Assembly (NCBI GenBank): GCA_029706075.1
Contig: JAINUG010000132.1
Coordinates: forward strand, 2,366,001 to 2,430,000
DNA length: 64,000 nt
DNA from: Aldrovandia affinis
Taxonomy: Eukaryota; Chordata; Actinopteri; Notacanthiformes; Halosauridae
Direction of reading: 5' to 3'
The translations under genes and the position numbers were made by a program. Each line of letters starts with the position of its first letter. Positions within the stretch are counted from its first letter, which is position 1. The notes under the pieces are model-generated. The model saw nothing but the letters and a program-made list of their open reading frames with translations. It did no database searches and was not told the origin of the DNA. This document shows, piece by piece, positions 1 to 12,315 of the stretch.

Positions 1-363
<363 letters not shown>

Positions 364-411
364 TTACTTGTGTTAGTCAAAACAAAGTAGCGCCAATTGA
401 CGAGTGCCATT

Positions 412-440
412 CTTATAGCAACGCCCTATGCATCCATTGG
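412..440 (-). promoter_or_regulatory. H2A core promoter (TATA and CCAAT)
   Basis: On the minus strand a TATAAG box lies at 417-412, 55 bases before the H2A start, and a CCAAT box at 440-436. The same two motifs at the same spacing precede the second H2A gene (CCAAT 23291-23295, TATAAG 23314-23319). Confidence 0.7.
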
Positions 441-445
441 TTAGA

Positions 446-1108
446 GCTTGGATGAGATTTAAGCCAATCACATTTGAGAACAACTTTTGCGCCTATTTCC
501 AGCGCCAACAATGAATTTGACTAATGCTACAATGTTGCACGCTAAGCTATTAAGGCTATTACGTTTCAGGTTTTCAGATTCCAATTTTAATTGTGGCCAG
601 ACTTAATTGTGGTCTCATTTACAGACTTATCCAGAGCGACTTACAAAATGTGCACTAATACATGGTAAGATGTCACACATATGCTGATTAATATTATTGC
701 ATGAACGTATGGCCAGTCCTTTCTACTTCATCCCTGTGGGAAACATATCAGACACATCAACACACTCCTTTAAATAACTAAAGTGCTTGGCCTGAACTCT
801 GGGGCGGCTTTCCAGGTGATAGGAACGCCACTCAATATCAACTAAGTCGAAGCAAATGTATTGATATGGACTTCATTGAGATCAAAACTATTTTGAGTTC
901 GCAGAAACTACCTGCGAGCCGGCTAGCTTAGTTGAGCACATGCTACGGTATCAATCCGACTTGGTGGGTCTGTGCTTTCAGCATAGTGAAGACTAATTCT
1001 TAAAATGTGTTGGCTGAAGATATATCGTTGTAGTTACATTATGCATATATGTTCTGTGCGCGAGCGAACGACAATGGAAGATGTTTGCGCTTTAGAGAAG
1101 CTTTGGGT
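446..1108. other. H1-H2A spacer
   Basis: No gene seen. The stretch is collinear (inverted) with 22452-23290. It contains a relic of a SINE/L2 tail near 620-655 (a damaged copy of the tail hairpin), present in both copies and therefore older than the duplication. The 174-base insertion of the other copy (22610-22783) is absent here. Confidence 0.7.
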
Positions 1109-1124
1109 GGCTCTTAAAAGAGCC
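1109..1124 (-). terminator. Histone 3' stem-loop of H1
   Basis: On the minus strand reads GGCTCTTTTAAGAGCC: a 6-bp stem with a UUUA loop, the SLBP-binding 3'-processing signal of replication-dependent histone mRNAs. It starts 34 bases past the H1 stop. A purine-rich histone downstream element containing AAAGCGCAAA follows at about 1095-1086. Confidence 0.93.
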
Positions 1125-1157
1125 TTTGTTGGCCGAAAACGGTGTATATTTGCGTGC

Positions 1158-1793
1158 TCACTTCTTCTTGGGAGCCGCTTTCTTGGCGGGTTTGGCTGCT
1201 TTGGGCTTGGCGGCCTTTGCTTTGGCTACCTTGGCTACTACCTTGGCTTTCTGGGGAGTCTTGACCTTCTTAGCTGCGGGCTTCTTGGCTTTCTTTGGGC
1301 TCTTCGCCGCCTTCTTCGCTGCAACCGTCTTTATCACCTTCTTTGGCGACTTTTTGGGAGCAGGTTTCTTTGCTGCCGGCTTCTTCGCCTTCTTCGCTAG
1401 CGGCTTCTTCGCCAGTGGCTTCTTCGCGGCCACCTTAGGTTTCGGGGCTTCTTTCTTGGCGGGCTTCTTCTTCGCAACCGCATCTACCTTTTTGTTCAGC
1501 TTAAAGGATCCGGAGGCGCCAGTGCCCTTGGTCTGCAGCAGGGTCCCCTTGGTCACCAGGCTCTTAACTGCTATCTTGATGCGGGTGTTGTTTTTCTCCA
1601 CATCGTAGCTGTCGGCTGCCAGACCTTTCTTCAAGGCAGCAAGGGACACTCCGCTCCTCTCCTTGGAGGCGGACACGATCTTCACGATCAAGTCACCTAC
1701 GCTGGGACCTGCTTTCTTGGGCTTGGGTGCTGCTTTCTTCTTGGGAGCCTTAGCCGGGGCGGCTGCTGCCGGAGCTGGTGCGACTTCTGCCAT
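1158..1793 (-). CDS. Linker histone H1
   Basis: Linker histone that binds DNA at the nucleosome entry and exit and compacts chromatin. 211 residues. The chosen start is [20 protein letters not shown] at 1793; the frame stays open upstream to 1979, but that extension lies in the promoter and is not conserved as protein. A basic/Ala-Pro N-tail is followed by the winged-helix globular domain at about residues 29-103 (starting [20 protein letters not shown]) and a Lys-Ala-Pro-rich C-tail with KSPKK-type motifs. It differs from the H1 at 21767-22402 at four residues: Gly/Ser in GPSVxDL, Ile/Met in RIKxAVKS, Val/Ala in NKKxDAVAKK, and Ile/Thr in KKVxKTV. Intronless, with a histone stem-loop downstream. 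Confidence 0.96.
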   Translation of the reverse strand: MAEVAPAPAAAAPAKAPKKKAAPKPKKAGPSVGDLIVKIVSASKERSGVSLAALKKGLAADSYDVEKNNTRIKIAVKSLVTKGTLLQTKGTGASGSFKLNKKVDAVAKKKPAKKEAPKPKVAAKKPLAKKPLAKKAKKPAAKKPAPKKSPKKVIKTVAAKKAAKSPKKAKKPAAKKVKTPQKAKVVAKVAKAKAAKPKAAKPAKKAAPKKK

Positions 1794-1950
1794 TTCTCTT
1801 CCGATTCGATTCCTCGCGCTCACAGTCAGGCTTGCTGTTCTGTTTGAGCTGCTCACGCGGCAGGGGGTGTGCTTAAACGGCGCATGAGGACCGTGTAGAC
1901 TCAACCTGTCCCACACTGCGCCTGTCCCGCTTCCGAAAATTCTTTGCCGT

Positions 1951-1957
1951 TGTGTTT
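1951..1957 (-). promoter_or_regulatory. H1 box (AAACACA)
   Basis: AAACACA on the minus strand, 158 bases upstream of the H1 start. This is the element specific to H1 promoters. The second H1 gene has it at 21594-21600. Confidence 0.7.
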
Positions 1958-2049
1958 TCTCCGCGCTAATATTGAGCAAATAAGGGACCGTCTAGTGGCT
2001 TTACACGCGGGGAAACCCAGGGGATGTTGAGCAAAGGCATTGTTGAACG

Positions 2050-2212
2050 TTTAAGGCATTTAGCAGACGCTCTTATCCAGAGCGACTTACACAGTTTACA
2101 TTTCTTTACACACAATCCATGTCTACAGCTGGATATTTTACTGAAGCAATTCAGGTTAACCTCTCAGTCACAAGCTCAGCTCCCTAACCATTACACTACA
2201 CTGCCAGCCCAT
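2050..2212 (-). mobile_element. SINE family A, internally deleted
   Basis: On the plus strand it starts with the reverse complement of the tail hairpin (GCTCTTATCCAGAGC) and ends with the reverse complement of a tRNA-like A box. The B box and following segment are missing, unlike the allelic insertion in the other arm at 52425-52645. It marks the left limit of the inverted duplication, immediately beside the histone-side homology that ends near 2040. Confidence 0.8.
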
Positions 2213-2316
2213 TCATAAACAAGGGCTCCTGGTTTGCAGTGTTCCAACAGAATTTTCACTGTGTGGAATAAACAAAGTAAATACTGTCAGGGTCCTAATG
2301 TCGCACTCTGTGGCAG

Positions 2317-2446
2317 GAATGATGACATCTTGACAATCATGACCAGAGTGAATCGAGAGGTGAGCGGCAAAACCTTTGGGAGGTTCAAGCAGATGGCAGA
2401 ACCCAGGTACACGCTAACCAAGAAGGTGATACTGTCCGTGGACTGA
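2317..2446 (+). pseudogene. Orphan last exon of casp8 (p10 subunit)
   Basis: A 130-base exon with an intact AG acceptor at 2315-2316 encodes the C-terminal caspase p10 segment (NDDILTIMTRVNREVSGKT... ending VILSVD and stop). It matches, at identical length and phase, the last exon of the casp8 gene at 52341-52212. The other nine casp8 exons are absent from this arm because the duplication breaks off about 100 bases upstream. It differs in protein by Ala versus Pro in KQMxEPRYTL. On its own it cannot encode a caspase. Confidence 0.9.
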
Positions 2447-4260
2447 GAGAAGGCATGCCACCCCTCCCGGCCACCAGGGACACAATGCTCCCTTCTGCAG
2501 CAGCTCAGAGACACTCCTACACTGCTGCCATTTGACCAAAGGAAGAAAGTGCTTTATCGATCACGCGATCGGTGGTTTTAGTTGTGCTCCCTGCAGTACT
2601 CCCCCAAAGTGAATGTGTTTATGTATGTATTGTGATGCCGTCCTGGGCTGTGTGATTGACAGCCATTAGGTTCCCTGGAAATGGCTGGCTCATAGAACTG
2701 CATTTCAGGATGGTTGCCCAATTGAAAATGGCAGTACCCTGTGAAAACCACACTAGCATGTGAGCCAAGCAGTTACTCCATCTGAGGTCCTATCAGTGGC
2801 CCTGTTCACATTGCACTTTTTCAAAACATTTTAACATCTTTAACAACGTTTGTGCTCCGTGTGCACAGACTTGTTGCCATGTGGACACATTAATGTCTTA
2901 ATATCCATTTTCTCTGATAATATATCATTTGAATATATTAATTTGAATATATAATTCATTCAGTTATTCATCCCATAATGTTGGTTGCCGGTAGACCATA
3001 GATAGATGTTCTACTAATTATTTGGAAAGTGCTTTGCAATCACAGTAGCGACCATAATTGGGTAGCTACTACTAACAGAAGACATCCATTTAGACTCTTC
3101 TGCTTCTCCACCAATCTGGTAACAAGACCCCAGCAGCATTGAAACCAGTCTGCGGGAAAATATTTAAACCTTTCGCTTAATGATGAAGAGTGGGGCAACA
3201 TTTGTAAGAACTCAAGGAAACTATCAAGGGATATTCAACCATGACTTATTCAAAATAAAAAAATAAAATAAAAATGAATCCATCTAGGCTGCATAAATAA
3301 CAGACTGGGTTTGAAAGAATCTGCAGACTGCTGGGTGTGTTGGGATGGGGAGGAGTCTTCGTCATGCTCTATGGTCTGGCCCCACAATTCAGGAGTTTTG
3401 GTGTAGGGTCCATGACTATATTTTGGAAATTAGTTTAGGATTTTTAGTTTAACCTGATCTTTTTTATTTGACTAAATGATCACAGAAGAGATTGACATCT
3501 GAGAATAAGTCTGACTACACTCCCATTCATCCACCATGATCCAACGCCTCTGTGACTACTTTACACCACAGTGAAATCACAAGTTAAATATAGTTTCCAT
3601 TAGTGTGAACTTAAGTGATTTTAAAATGTTGAATTCCTGTCTAAATGTGCGGTAGGGCAACATACGGAAAAGTTGTAATTCATAAACTGCATTAAACTGC
3701 TTGTAGCGCTCCAAGTTAAACTCACTGAGACATCCTAATGGAAACATAGCTACTGTGTGAAATTGATTCATTCTGTTTGCACTGACACAGCAGGTAATTG
3801 TGGAAACGTTCATGGCATCTGATCAATTCCATAATGCCAGTTTGACATTTCAGCTCAGAGAAAAGGTGGAGGATACTGTTGTGAGAGCGTGGGTCGTGTG
3901 TGAAGTTTAACATAACAGATAGTTCATGAATAATATCTGAAAATGTTTAATTGATTGTCAGATATAATACTGACATTGTAACTGGACACAGAATTAATAA
4001 ATATAAATCTGGTATAATATTCAACATCAGGTTGTTTTTTTTGTGCTCTTATTTAAGAAATATAAATGTTTGAAATACCCTTTATAATAGAATCACAGTT
4101 TACATCTCATTAAAAAAATGATGATATAAAAATACTCCAAAAATGTACAGCAATCATCGGGTAAAACTGAAGCTGGTAGCTGAAGCTGTGTGAGGCTGGG
4201 CTTCTGGGGACAGAGGGGGGCTCCCTTAATGATGTGGCATGTTTAGGCTGTCCATCCGGC
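2447..4260. other. Spacer between casp8 and casp10 3' ends, arm 1
   Basis: No gene seen. It is collinear and inverted relative to 49615-52211 in the other arm. Short open frames here are not preserved as proteins between arms. It contains a small inverted-repeat element at 3592-3755. Confidence 0.7.
3592..3755. mobile_element. Small MITE-like inverted-repeat element
   Basis: The ends are ATAGTTTCCATTAG and, in reverse complement, CTATGTTTCCATTAG, about 160 bases apart. The same element occurs at about 50125-50288, so it predates the inverted duplication. Superfamily unknown. Confidence 0.5.
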
Positions 4261-7200
4261 TCATGTTGAGGCTTGGGCCTTTATTTTGGGCGGTGGCCTC
4301 TGTGGCACTGGGAAGACGACCCCCTTCCGAAGTGAGAACGCAGGCTGAGGCATCTGCTTCTTGGTGCCCCATCTATCTGTCTTACGGCTGACATCATCAT
4401 TGACCCTGGTCAGGATGGAGAGCAGGTCATGCTCTCTGTCCCAAGAAATATAGAGAATACAAAATGAGTGTGAATGGATCAGACCAAACTTAAACGTGTG
4501 GTGCATGTTCCATGAATTAACCTCAGATTAACCAGATTTTTATTCTTTTTCTTTTTAAAATAAACTTTTTCTGATTTCTCCCAGTTTTTCTCCCCAATTT
4601 GATAGCCAATTAGACCCTCTTTATTTTGATTAACGAACTCGCTGCCCATCTCTACGGGGCAAGCTATTCTCAGAGGCCGGCAATAATCCGCCTCCTTCGA
4701 GATGGAACTCACCGACCCCCTTTCTGGAGACACCTTTATGTGCTCCACAGCAAGTTCTTGTCAACCACCCTCCCCCCTCCCGTGGGAACGTACAGCCAAA
4801 TGCCGTCGGGGCTAACGGCCAGGGCTGGTCTGTTAGAGAGCTCACACTCACACTCATACAGGATCAACCCCCCCTATCCGCCAGCCCCCCCTACCACACA
4901 GATTTTGAACCCTTCAGAATTTGTCTACTGTTGCTTAAAGGTTCACCTTAGACTGCCTCTGACTAAACCCATAATGGAAACACTAAGAGTCCACACGTTT
5001 CATATTAATGTCAATATTAATTACCAATATGTTTCTGCTAGAATATATGCAGAGTGTTACTGGCTTACTCACCTGGGCACCAGCAGCACGAGGTTCTCAC
5101 ACAGCGACTGAATGAACCAGGTGCCCTCCTTCCTGTGTCTGAAGGAGGCAAAGTCTGGCACGGTGGCCATGCCCAGCAGGAAGTCGGCCTCGTCGGGGAT
5201 GGAGTCTTGGGGCACGAACGCGTCGGTGGTGAGGTAGTCCTGGGCGGAGCCAGACTCGGGGCTGTCGGACTCGACGGGCACTGCCAGCTGTTCCTTCCGG
5301 CCCTGGCACGCCTGGATGAAGAAGAGTTTGGGCTTCTCCCGCAGGGTGGCACAGCGGACCCCTGAGAAGGGCCTCGTGAGGTCCCTGAGAGGCAACTCGC
5401 CCCCGTCTACCCCGTACACCGCCCCGCGCTTGCCGTGACTCAGGACGCAGCACACCAGGCAGTCCATAGCGGTGTGGTCTTTCTTACGGAGATCCTCTAG
5501 CAGCGAGCGCATGCGCTGCTCGCTGCAGTCTCGCTCCGTCTGCGTCTCAAAGCCCAGCCACTCAAATACGTCCACTAAGCTTTCTGGGAACAGAGGGGGG
5601 GGAAAAAAATGTTTATCATGGATAGAAAAAAACAGAAGAGTCCTATTTTATGAGCCATCGTTGGATTTATGTCAATAGTTTACTTGCACTTACTCGCATC
5701 TACTTCTGTTCCCTCACGGTTTTTTAATTCTTTTTGTGAATTTGAGAAGTCATTGTTGTTGATGATCAAACAAAATCCTCTCCTCCTGTCATCTTTCATC
5801 TCATACACCTCTAGTTCCTACAGAAGACAACACATAAAGCACACATGATCAACCAACAGAAACGGTGATTTGTTCTTGTGGTATTATGTGAAATTCTTCT
5901 ATTTTGATTAAGAGTTTCAAATAAAGTAATGTACGGTGCGTGCATAGGAGAAAGCGTGATAGTTTCTTACCTTTTTTTTCCCTTGAACAGGATTTGCAGC
6001 GCTAATATTCTTCTCCTCACGTGGAGAGGTGAGAGACACCTGGCGCCTTTGCTCTGAAAGAAAAAAGAAACAGCAGATGAGGATAGTGTATTGTGGATGG
6101 ACAAAGGAGAGAGAAAGGGACAGCAGACATGGAATCGGACTCAAAGGAAAAGACACAGGAGAACAGGAAACAGTGGGCTGTGTTGGTAAAGGAGTGGGTG
6201 CTGGTCATTATCTGACCTGAGGAGAAGGTCGCATCTGTTGTCCCACTGCTGCTAGGCTGGCTCAGATCGAGCGACTGTCCCCCTGGCCTGGCATCCACAG
6301 CCACTGCAACACATCCCATGGTGCCGGTAAGATCACCAGGCTGCGACAGACTATCACAAAACAAGACTTATTCTGTATGGGTACAGTGCAAGTCAGGGGA
6401 AAAGATCAACTCACCTAGAGATGGAGCATAGGGTTCAGAGGAGAGCGCACAGGGGCCCTGAGGGAGACACGAGTGTCCAGCTCAAATGTGAATGGATGTG
6501 AGGAAGAGGAAGGCAGTGCTTCACTCTTTATTGATATTCAGAGGTAGACACAGATCACAGGTCGCTGACCAGTACATAAGGAAGAATGTAAAAGGTTTTT
6601 TCTACAGCACAGCACAGTGGTGTGTGGGTGTGTGTGTGTGTGTGTGTGGAGTGGGGGTCTGCAAGGACTGACCTGACATGAGGCTTGTGAATGTGATGGC
6701 CCCGATGACTCCTGCCTCCAGTTATTCCAAATCACATTCTCCGAAAGACTTCCTACAAGGAGCAGAAACAAAACATTCAGAGACCGGCCGGATAACCAAC
6801 CTGAGAGGTGAGATTTGCTGTTTTAACGACTGAGGTTTTTAGATTAAAATCACCAAAAATGGTGAATCTCAGAAGTGTATGCATAACCAAACACTGTGCC
6901 AACCCTGCCTTCCCTTGTTCCACAGATCAAATAAGGAGAAATGGAAGAGAAGAGTTAAACATACCTAGAGTGGCAGGTCTGTTGTTATTTGACGTAGAAG
7001 CCTGCAGAAGAACACAGTGAAATGAAAGGAAAATGAAACACAAAGAATAATAAATATGTCTCAGAACAACGGAAGCACAGAGATTTCAGAGGCCGTTGCA
7101 TCATCTTAACTTTATATCCAGTACTACAGTAGCCAATGGGAGACAGAGGTGAGTGGAGAGGAAACAGAGACAGACACTTTGCCGCACCTGGACTCCAGGA

Positions 7201-10200
7201 CAGACATGAAGCTCCTCGGGCTCGGCCTGTCTCGCGCTCATATATGAGACTTCTGTCTTCTGGCTGACTGACCCTGCTAACACACATATATAAACATGCA
7301 TACATACAAACCGTCTATTGAGCCTGATATTACTGAATACAAGAGGCGTCTGTGTTGCAGAAGAAGAGCCAGTGGTGCTGGACTCAACATCACGCTGGTT
7401 CAACATCACCTTGGATATTTTGAGCTAAGAAAGAGGCTCCAGTGGCACCAAACAGAAACACTATCTGAATCTGACAACAAGGTTCTCCATCACTAACACT
7501 CACCGTTTTCCTCCTTAAACTGAATGATTCTTCTTCTCAAACCGGGGCAGACCGGTCTGATAACTTCCTCTAGTGTTTCAAGGTTTGTAATGCTCAACAG
7601 ATCCATCTTCTCCATTTCCAAGAGGAGATTTAGCATCGTCTGTAAACAATGAAGAACCCAGTTAACGCTTGTGATAGTGCTGCCAGTGCGCTACAATACC
7701 ACCGCAGTCCACCAGTACCTGATAGAAACAAGTGACAGCACGTGAGAGCACCTAGGTTGCAGGGAAAGAAAACCAAAGGACCACTACTGATGTCAGTGTG
7801 GGGGGTGAGATGCCTTTAAACTCATTAGCCTGGGTTAGACGATACACTCCTCATGGTTAGGGGGTGAGATGCCTGTAGACACGTGAGGCTGGGTTAGTAC
7901 CCGCCCCGTGTTTGGAGGATGAGAGAATGCCTGCCTGTACACTCACTACGTTGTCCTCCAGTTTCCTGCGGGGCAGTTTGTTTTGCAGTAGGAACTTGAT
8001 ACTCTTCAGGTCATCTGCATCGATGTTCTCTGACAGGTCGAACAGCAGCTTTCTGCCAAGGGTTGAAGCACACAAATGTTAAACTCGCACTGTAACTACT
8101 TCGTCCTACGTTCTAGGACCCAGTTCCAGATTACTGGTGCACTTTGTGATTGCCTGCCCGGCCATGATCACTAAACTATGATATACTATGAAAAAAAAGG
8201 AATAACAAACAACCACCAAAGATTTTTCATGTTGAGTTCAGTTAGCAGAACAAGGGGGTGCAGGTGTAAATAAGTTAGGTAAGGTAAATTCCACACTGAT
8301 ATCAGGAACCTTTTTTAAATTATTTTTATTATTATTTTTACACACAGAGTTGTCAATCCATGGAACAGCTTGCTAGGTCATGTAGCAGAGGCAGAGACAC
8401 TGCTGGTATTCAAGTTCAGACTTGATGCAGTGCTGGATATTCTCTAAACTACATAAATTACGAGCCTAGTTCTCGTCATTATGTATTATTATGTTCTTAT
8501 GTATTGTGGTCAATGCAAATAACTGTGCCCCTAGGTACTGCTTTAAGGTATATTTCCTTTTATTGTAGTTCTTATTTTTCAGTACCTGTACTATGATACA
8601 ATTTCCCATTTCCACCCCCGACAGGGCTCTCAGCCAGAGCTGGGCTGGCGCACCTCGGTTCCGAACCGCGACTGTGGCTTCACTTGGTCGCAGTGCATAT
8701 AGAACCATTAAGGGCTCCAGTTTGGAGAGGACGGTAGCCAAAACACGCAATTGCTAGTTTCGACCATCGCAAACGGAATATTTCTCGCCTCCACCAAGTT
8801 TGGTAGTTTGGTGGTTGTCAATAAAGGCGTTATGACCACCTCTTAACTCAAACGCAGGGAGTTACGTGCTGTTTGGTGACATTATCAATGCACACATATG
8901 AACAGATAGGGCAGACAAGTAGGGTGAACAGATGTCCTGCATTGTGTGGGACAGTCCCGCATTTTAATAAAATAATAACATAACAAATATGAACCCTGGA
9001 CAACATTATCATCACCCAGTGTCAATAAACATTGTTTCATATTTCTCTCGCTTCCTTATTTTGATTATCATTGCATGGAGTGGTTTAAAAACAACAACAA
9101 AAATCTATGTCCTGGAGTAGCCTAGTCAAAGACCACACCTCAATCCCATTGAGAGACTGTAAAGATTAGAAAATTGCTGCAGTTACAGCTGTGAGTTTGT
9201 TTGCTTGGGTAAGTCTCTATCAGCTTTGCACATCTATCCATTGCACTTTTCACATTCTTCTTTACAAAATTGCTCCAGCTACGTCAGGTTGGATGGGGAC
9301 TGTTGGTGAACAGCAATTTTCTAATCTTTACAGTCTCTCAATGGGATTGAGGTGTGGTCTTTGACTAGGCTACTCCAGGACATAGATTTTTGTTGTTGTT
9401 TTTAAACCACTCCATGCAATGATAATCAAAATAAGGAAGCGAGAGAAATATGAAACAATGTGAAAAATGCCAAAGGGGGTGAATACTTTTCATACCCACT
9501 GTACCAGAGCAGGACAAGGGTGACTTGCATGCATCATGTCCTGTTAAATATAACCAGTGGACCTCACTGAGGTAGCTATAAGGCAATAAAAGCTGATTTA
9601 GCATATAGCTAGTTGGTGACAATACTAATGTTTGCTATTTGTAGTAGCTAACGTTACATACCTTGGGTTGATTTGTGCGTAAATTTTAGCTCGCTATATA
9701 ATAAATATGTTCAGTTTCAATCAAGTTTATTTTGCCAACTATGCTTTTCAATTAATGGAAAGACCGCATTGCGTGTTTAACAAGGTAATGTTAGCTATAT
9801 GGTATTTTGCTAATTACCCATGATATTTAATTGGCATGACTTACATTACCTAATTAACTATAGCTACAGCTATTTTCACTAAATTAGCTAATGTTAGCTA
9901 ACTAGTCAAGTCAAGAGGAAACGTGATTATTGCCTACGAACTTGTAGGCTATTGAGAATAAATCAATGTCCAATAAATGTATAAACAACCCAGCAAGTTA
10001 ACTTATTACTACCTTATTAATAGTCTGTATATTCAATATGTCAAATAATAAGCTGTGGTTTTGTTCTAGCTGTTCTTATCTACTAGTTGTGTATGTGTTG
10101 TATTTGTATTTTTGATTTGTATTTTACTGAGGAGTTTTAACGCAAGTAAGCATTTCATTGTTGAAATGCATTCCCCTGTATTGTATACATATGACAAATA

Positions 10201-10787
10201 AACTTGACTCGACTTTAGTTAATGTTATCTAGTAAAATAATTAGTCTCATCTCACATTTCAACTGAACTGTGCTAACGGTAACTACTTGACACTGAAGAT
10301 TGTGAAGTTGGAGAAAGACCCTTGTTGTGTGAGATTGATACTATAGGGCACTTTGTTAGAAAATAAAGGAGATTAGAATTTGCTTACAAGGTAAGGAGAC
10401 AGCCCATAATATTTATTTTGACATGCTGCAAAATTAATATGTTAGCTTTTACCTTAATTACGGAAATTGTTTACCTATCATACCCTGTATTGTTTCTCTA
10501 TAAGAGTTGACATTTAAAGGTAAACTATTTATTTGTGAGGCTAGTATTACCAAGCGTACCAAAATGTATTTACTGTTATGGTGAATTACCTATGTTCCAA
10601 GTCTTTCATAAACTGTCAGTTTATCTCTTTAGTTGTTTCTAATTTAATTTTTTTTAAAGTACTCATTTGTTCTTGAATGAAGATTGTAGGGTTGTCTTAA
10701 ATTATATGATGTTAGGCTTTTAATATGAGGATAATGCCTGTATTTTGCAGTAGTGAGGCAGGCAGGCAGCATCCGGGGCAGTGAGTG

Positions 10788-10819
<32 letters not shown>

Positions 10820-12268
10820 CATCATCATCATCATCACCATCACCATCACCATCACCATCATCATCACCATCATCACCACCACCACCATCATCATCATCAC
10901 CACCACCATCATCACCATCATCATCATCATCACCATCATCATCATCACCATCATCACCATCATCATCATCATCATCATCATCATCACCATCACCATCACC
11001 ATCATCATCATCATGCCATCATCATCATCACCATCATCACCATCATCACCATCATCATCATCATGCCATCAGAGCAGCAGGGGCAGTGAGCAACCATATC
11101 ACCAGAGCAGCAGAGGACGATTAGTTTTGGTCGTGTTTTCGTTTAGTATTTTACCCGAAGCTTCGCCCAGTGGGGTAACAATTAGGGTAACGTGTTGGAG
11201 TTGTGTCTTTATTATTATGATGTCAGGCGTTTAATATGAGGGTAATCTCTATTTTGCAGTAGTGAGGCAGGCAGGCAGGCAGCGTCAGGGGCAGTAAGCA
11301 CACCATCATCACCATCATCACCATCGTCATCATCATAACATCATCAGAGCAGCAGGGGTTAGTCAGCATTATCACCGGAGCGTCAGAGAGGGTCAAGGTC
11401 AGATCAGCACCCCCCACCCCCAGGCCTCAGCTTCACCTGTTGTGGATCACACCAGTCGCCACTGGTATACACACAACGGATTAACTAGATATTGAAAACA
11501 CGTATATTACATCGTAAAAGGCCACCAACTATCAGTGATTGCTAACTGGCATCTGTCACTACACACTGGCAGCTGCCACTTCCTGTTGCCACAGCTGCCA
11601 CTTCCTGTTGCCACAGCTGCCACTTCCTGCTGCCACAGCTGCCACTTCCTGTTGCCACAGCTGCCACTTCCTGCTGACAGCAACCCCAAATGTAAATGGA
11701 CCAATGGAGTGGAGATGAAGCCATTGGTCTCATAATAAAAATGTGTTAAAGATTTTGTTCCTTTTTTCACTTTGTGAATTCAGTTTTCAGATAAGCGTAT
11801 AGCTAACTATATTGTCAATGTGAACGGAAAGCTAATTGCTGTTGATAAACTGAACTGTCCTTTTAAATTTGTTTTATTTTAAATGTGAAATGTTCAGGGC
11901 CTGAATCAAAGGCGCAAGGATCTGAAATCTCAGTACTACTTTTAAGCACATTGTGTGTATTCAGCGGAATGGAGAGATTATACACACACCCACCTGTAGG
12001 GGGAGACGAGGCCCGCAGAAGGCTGGCTGAAAAGGCCCAGCTGGCGGAGCAACCCACTCCGCCTGGACAGCTGCAGCAGCTCCACGAGGAGGAATGGTCG
12101 CTGCGATGTCAGATGATCAAGGTGCTGCAGATGAGTAAAGAGATCGCGGGCAGTACAGATGCAGCTCACGTCTTTGTCCAGAAGGTCCGTGCACAGAAAC
12201 ACCAACGCCTGCACATCCTCGCTGTTCAGAGCCTGCTCGACCTTCAGAAGCGTTTGCTGGAACTCCAT
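4261..12268 (-). CDS. casp10: Caspase-10-like initiator caspase, intact copy
   Basis: Initiator cysteine protease recruited through FADD to death-receptor complexes. Exons in coding order: 12268-11994, 8052-7950, 7639-7504, 7273-7188, 7001-6965, 6752-6673, 6457-6415, 6303-6217, 6053-5971, 5817-5694, 5583-5073, 4435-4261. Every junction is GT-AG and in phase, giving 579 residues. DED1 fills exon 1 and DED2 exons 2-3 (motif LKSIKFLLQNKLPRRKLEDN). Exons 4-9 encode a Ser-rich linker. Exon 10 starts p20 (RRGFCLIINNNDF). Exon 11 carries His401 in SHG and Cys444 in QACQG, plus SFRH and GTWFIQ substrate-pocket motifs. Exon 12 is p10 ([23 protein letters not shown]). The QDSIPDEADFLLGMATVP and [10 protein letters not shown] motifs fit caspase-10 better than caspase-8. 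Intron 1 (3.9 kb) holds a perfect palindrome and two satellite tracts. The first exon has an acceptor before ATG, so an untranscribed or 5'-UTR exon lies upstream. Confidence 0.9.
4560..4870 (-). mobile_element. SINE family D remnant in casp10 intron 11
   Basis: Starts with TTCTCCCAGTTTTTCTCCCC and continues like the tRNA-headed repeat at 61245-61610, but the tRNA-like head has decayed. The same insertion is at about 49070-49325 in the other casp10 copy, so it predates the duplication. Confidence 0.6.
6618..6650. repeat. (TG)n microsatellite in casp10 intron 6
   Basis: Short TG tract. The same site in the other copy has grown to a tract of over 80 bases (47384-47467, read as CA). Confidence 0.8.
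9030..9460. repeat. Perfect 150-bp fold-back palindrome in casp10 intron 1
   Basis: Arms 9030-9179 and 9311-9460 are exact reverse complements over all 150 bases by direct reading, separated by a 131-base spacer. The homologous region of the other copy (about 44765-45060) has only one arm. The spacer and second arm lie in flipped orientation relative to that copy. It lies within the transcribed intron 1. Confidence 0.93.
10785..11070. repeat. (CAT)n microsatellite in casp10 intron 1
   Basis: About 285 bases of CAT/CAC triplets, with a smaller related tract at 11300-11335. Open frames across it would be poly-His, poly-Ile or poly-Ser and are artefacts of the repeat. Absent from intron 1 of the other copy, which lacks about 2.3 kb here. 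Confidence 0.95.
11571..11685. repeat. 22-bp minisatellite in casp10 intron 1
   Basis: About five tandem copies of a 22-base unit starting GCTGCCACTTCCTG. Absent from the other copy. Confidence 0.9.
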
Positions 12269-12315
12269 CACCTGCACGTGACAGGAATGAAAACGTATGA
12301 ATTAAACGTCTAGGT

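Noticed and set aside
1126-1608. Phe-Leu-Ala-rich open frame opposite H1 (and 21952-22434)
   Set aside because: Antisense shadow of the Lys-Ala-rich H1 C-tail.
1794-1979. N-terminal extension of H1 to 273 residues
   Set aside because: Lies over the H1 promoter (H1 box). The family start MAEVAPAPA and the second copy support 1793.
3577-3813. 78-codon frame conserved in both arms (also 50058-50294)
   Set aside because: Conservation follows from the duplication. The frame overlaps an inverted-repeat element and has no known domain.
10753-11234. Open frames of poly-His, poly-Ile, poly-Ser and poly-Met
   Set aside because: They are the three frames of one CAT microsatellite inside casp10 intron 1. 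No splice signals or conservation in the other copy.
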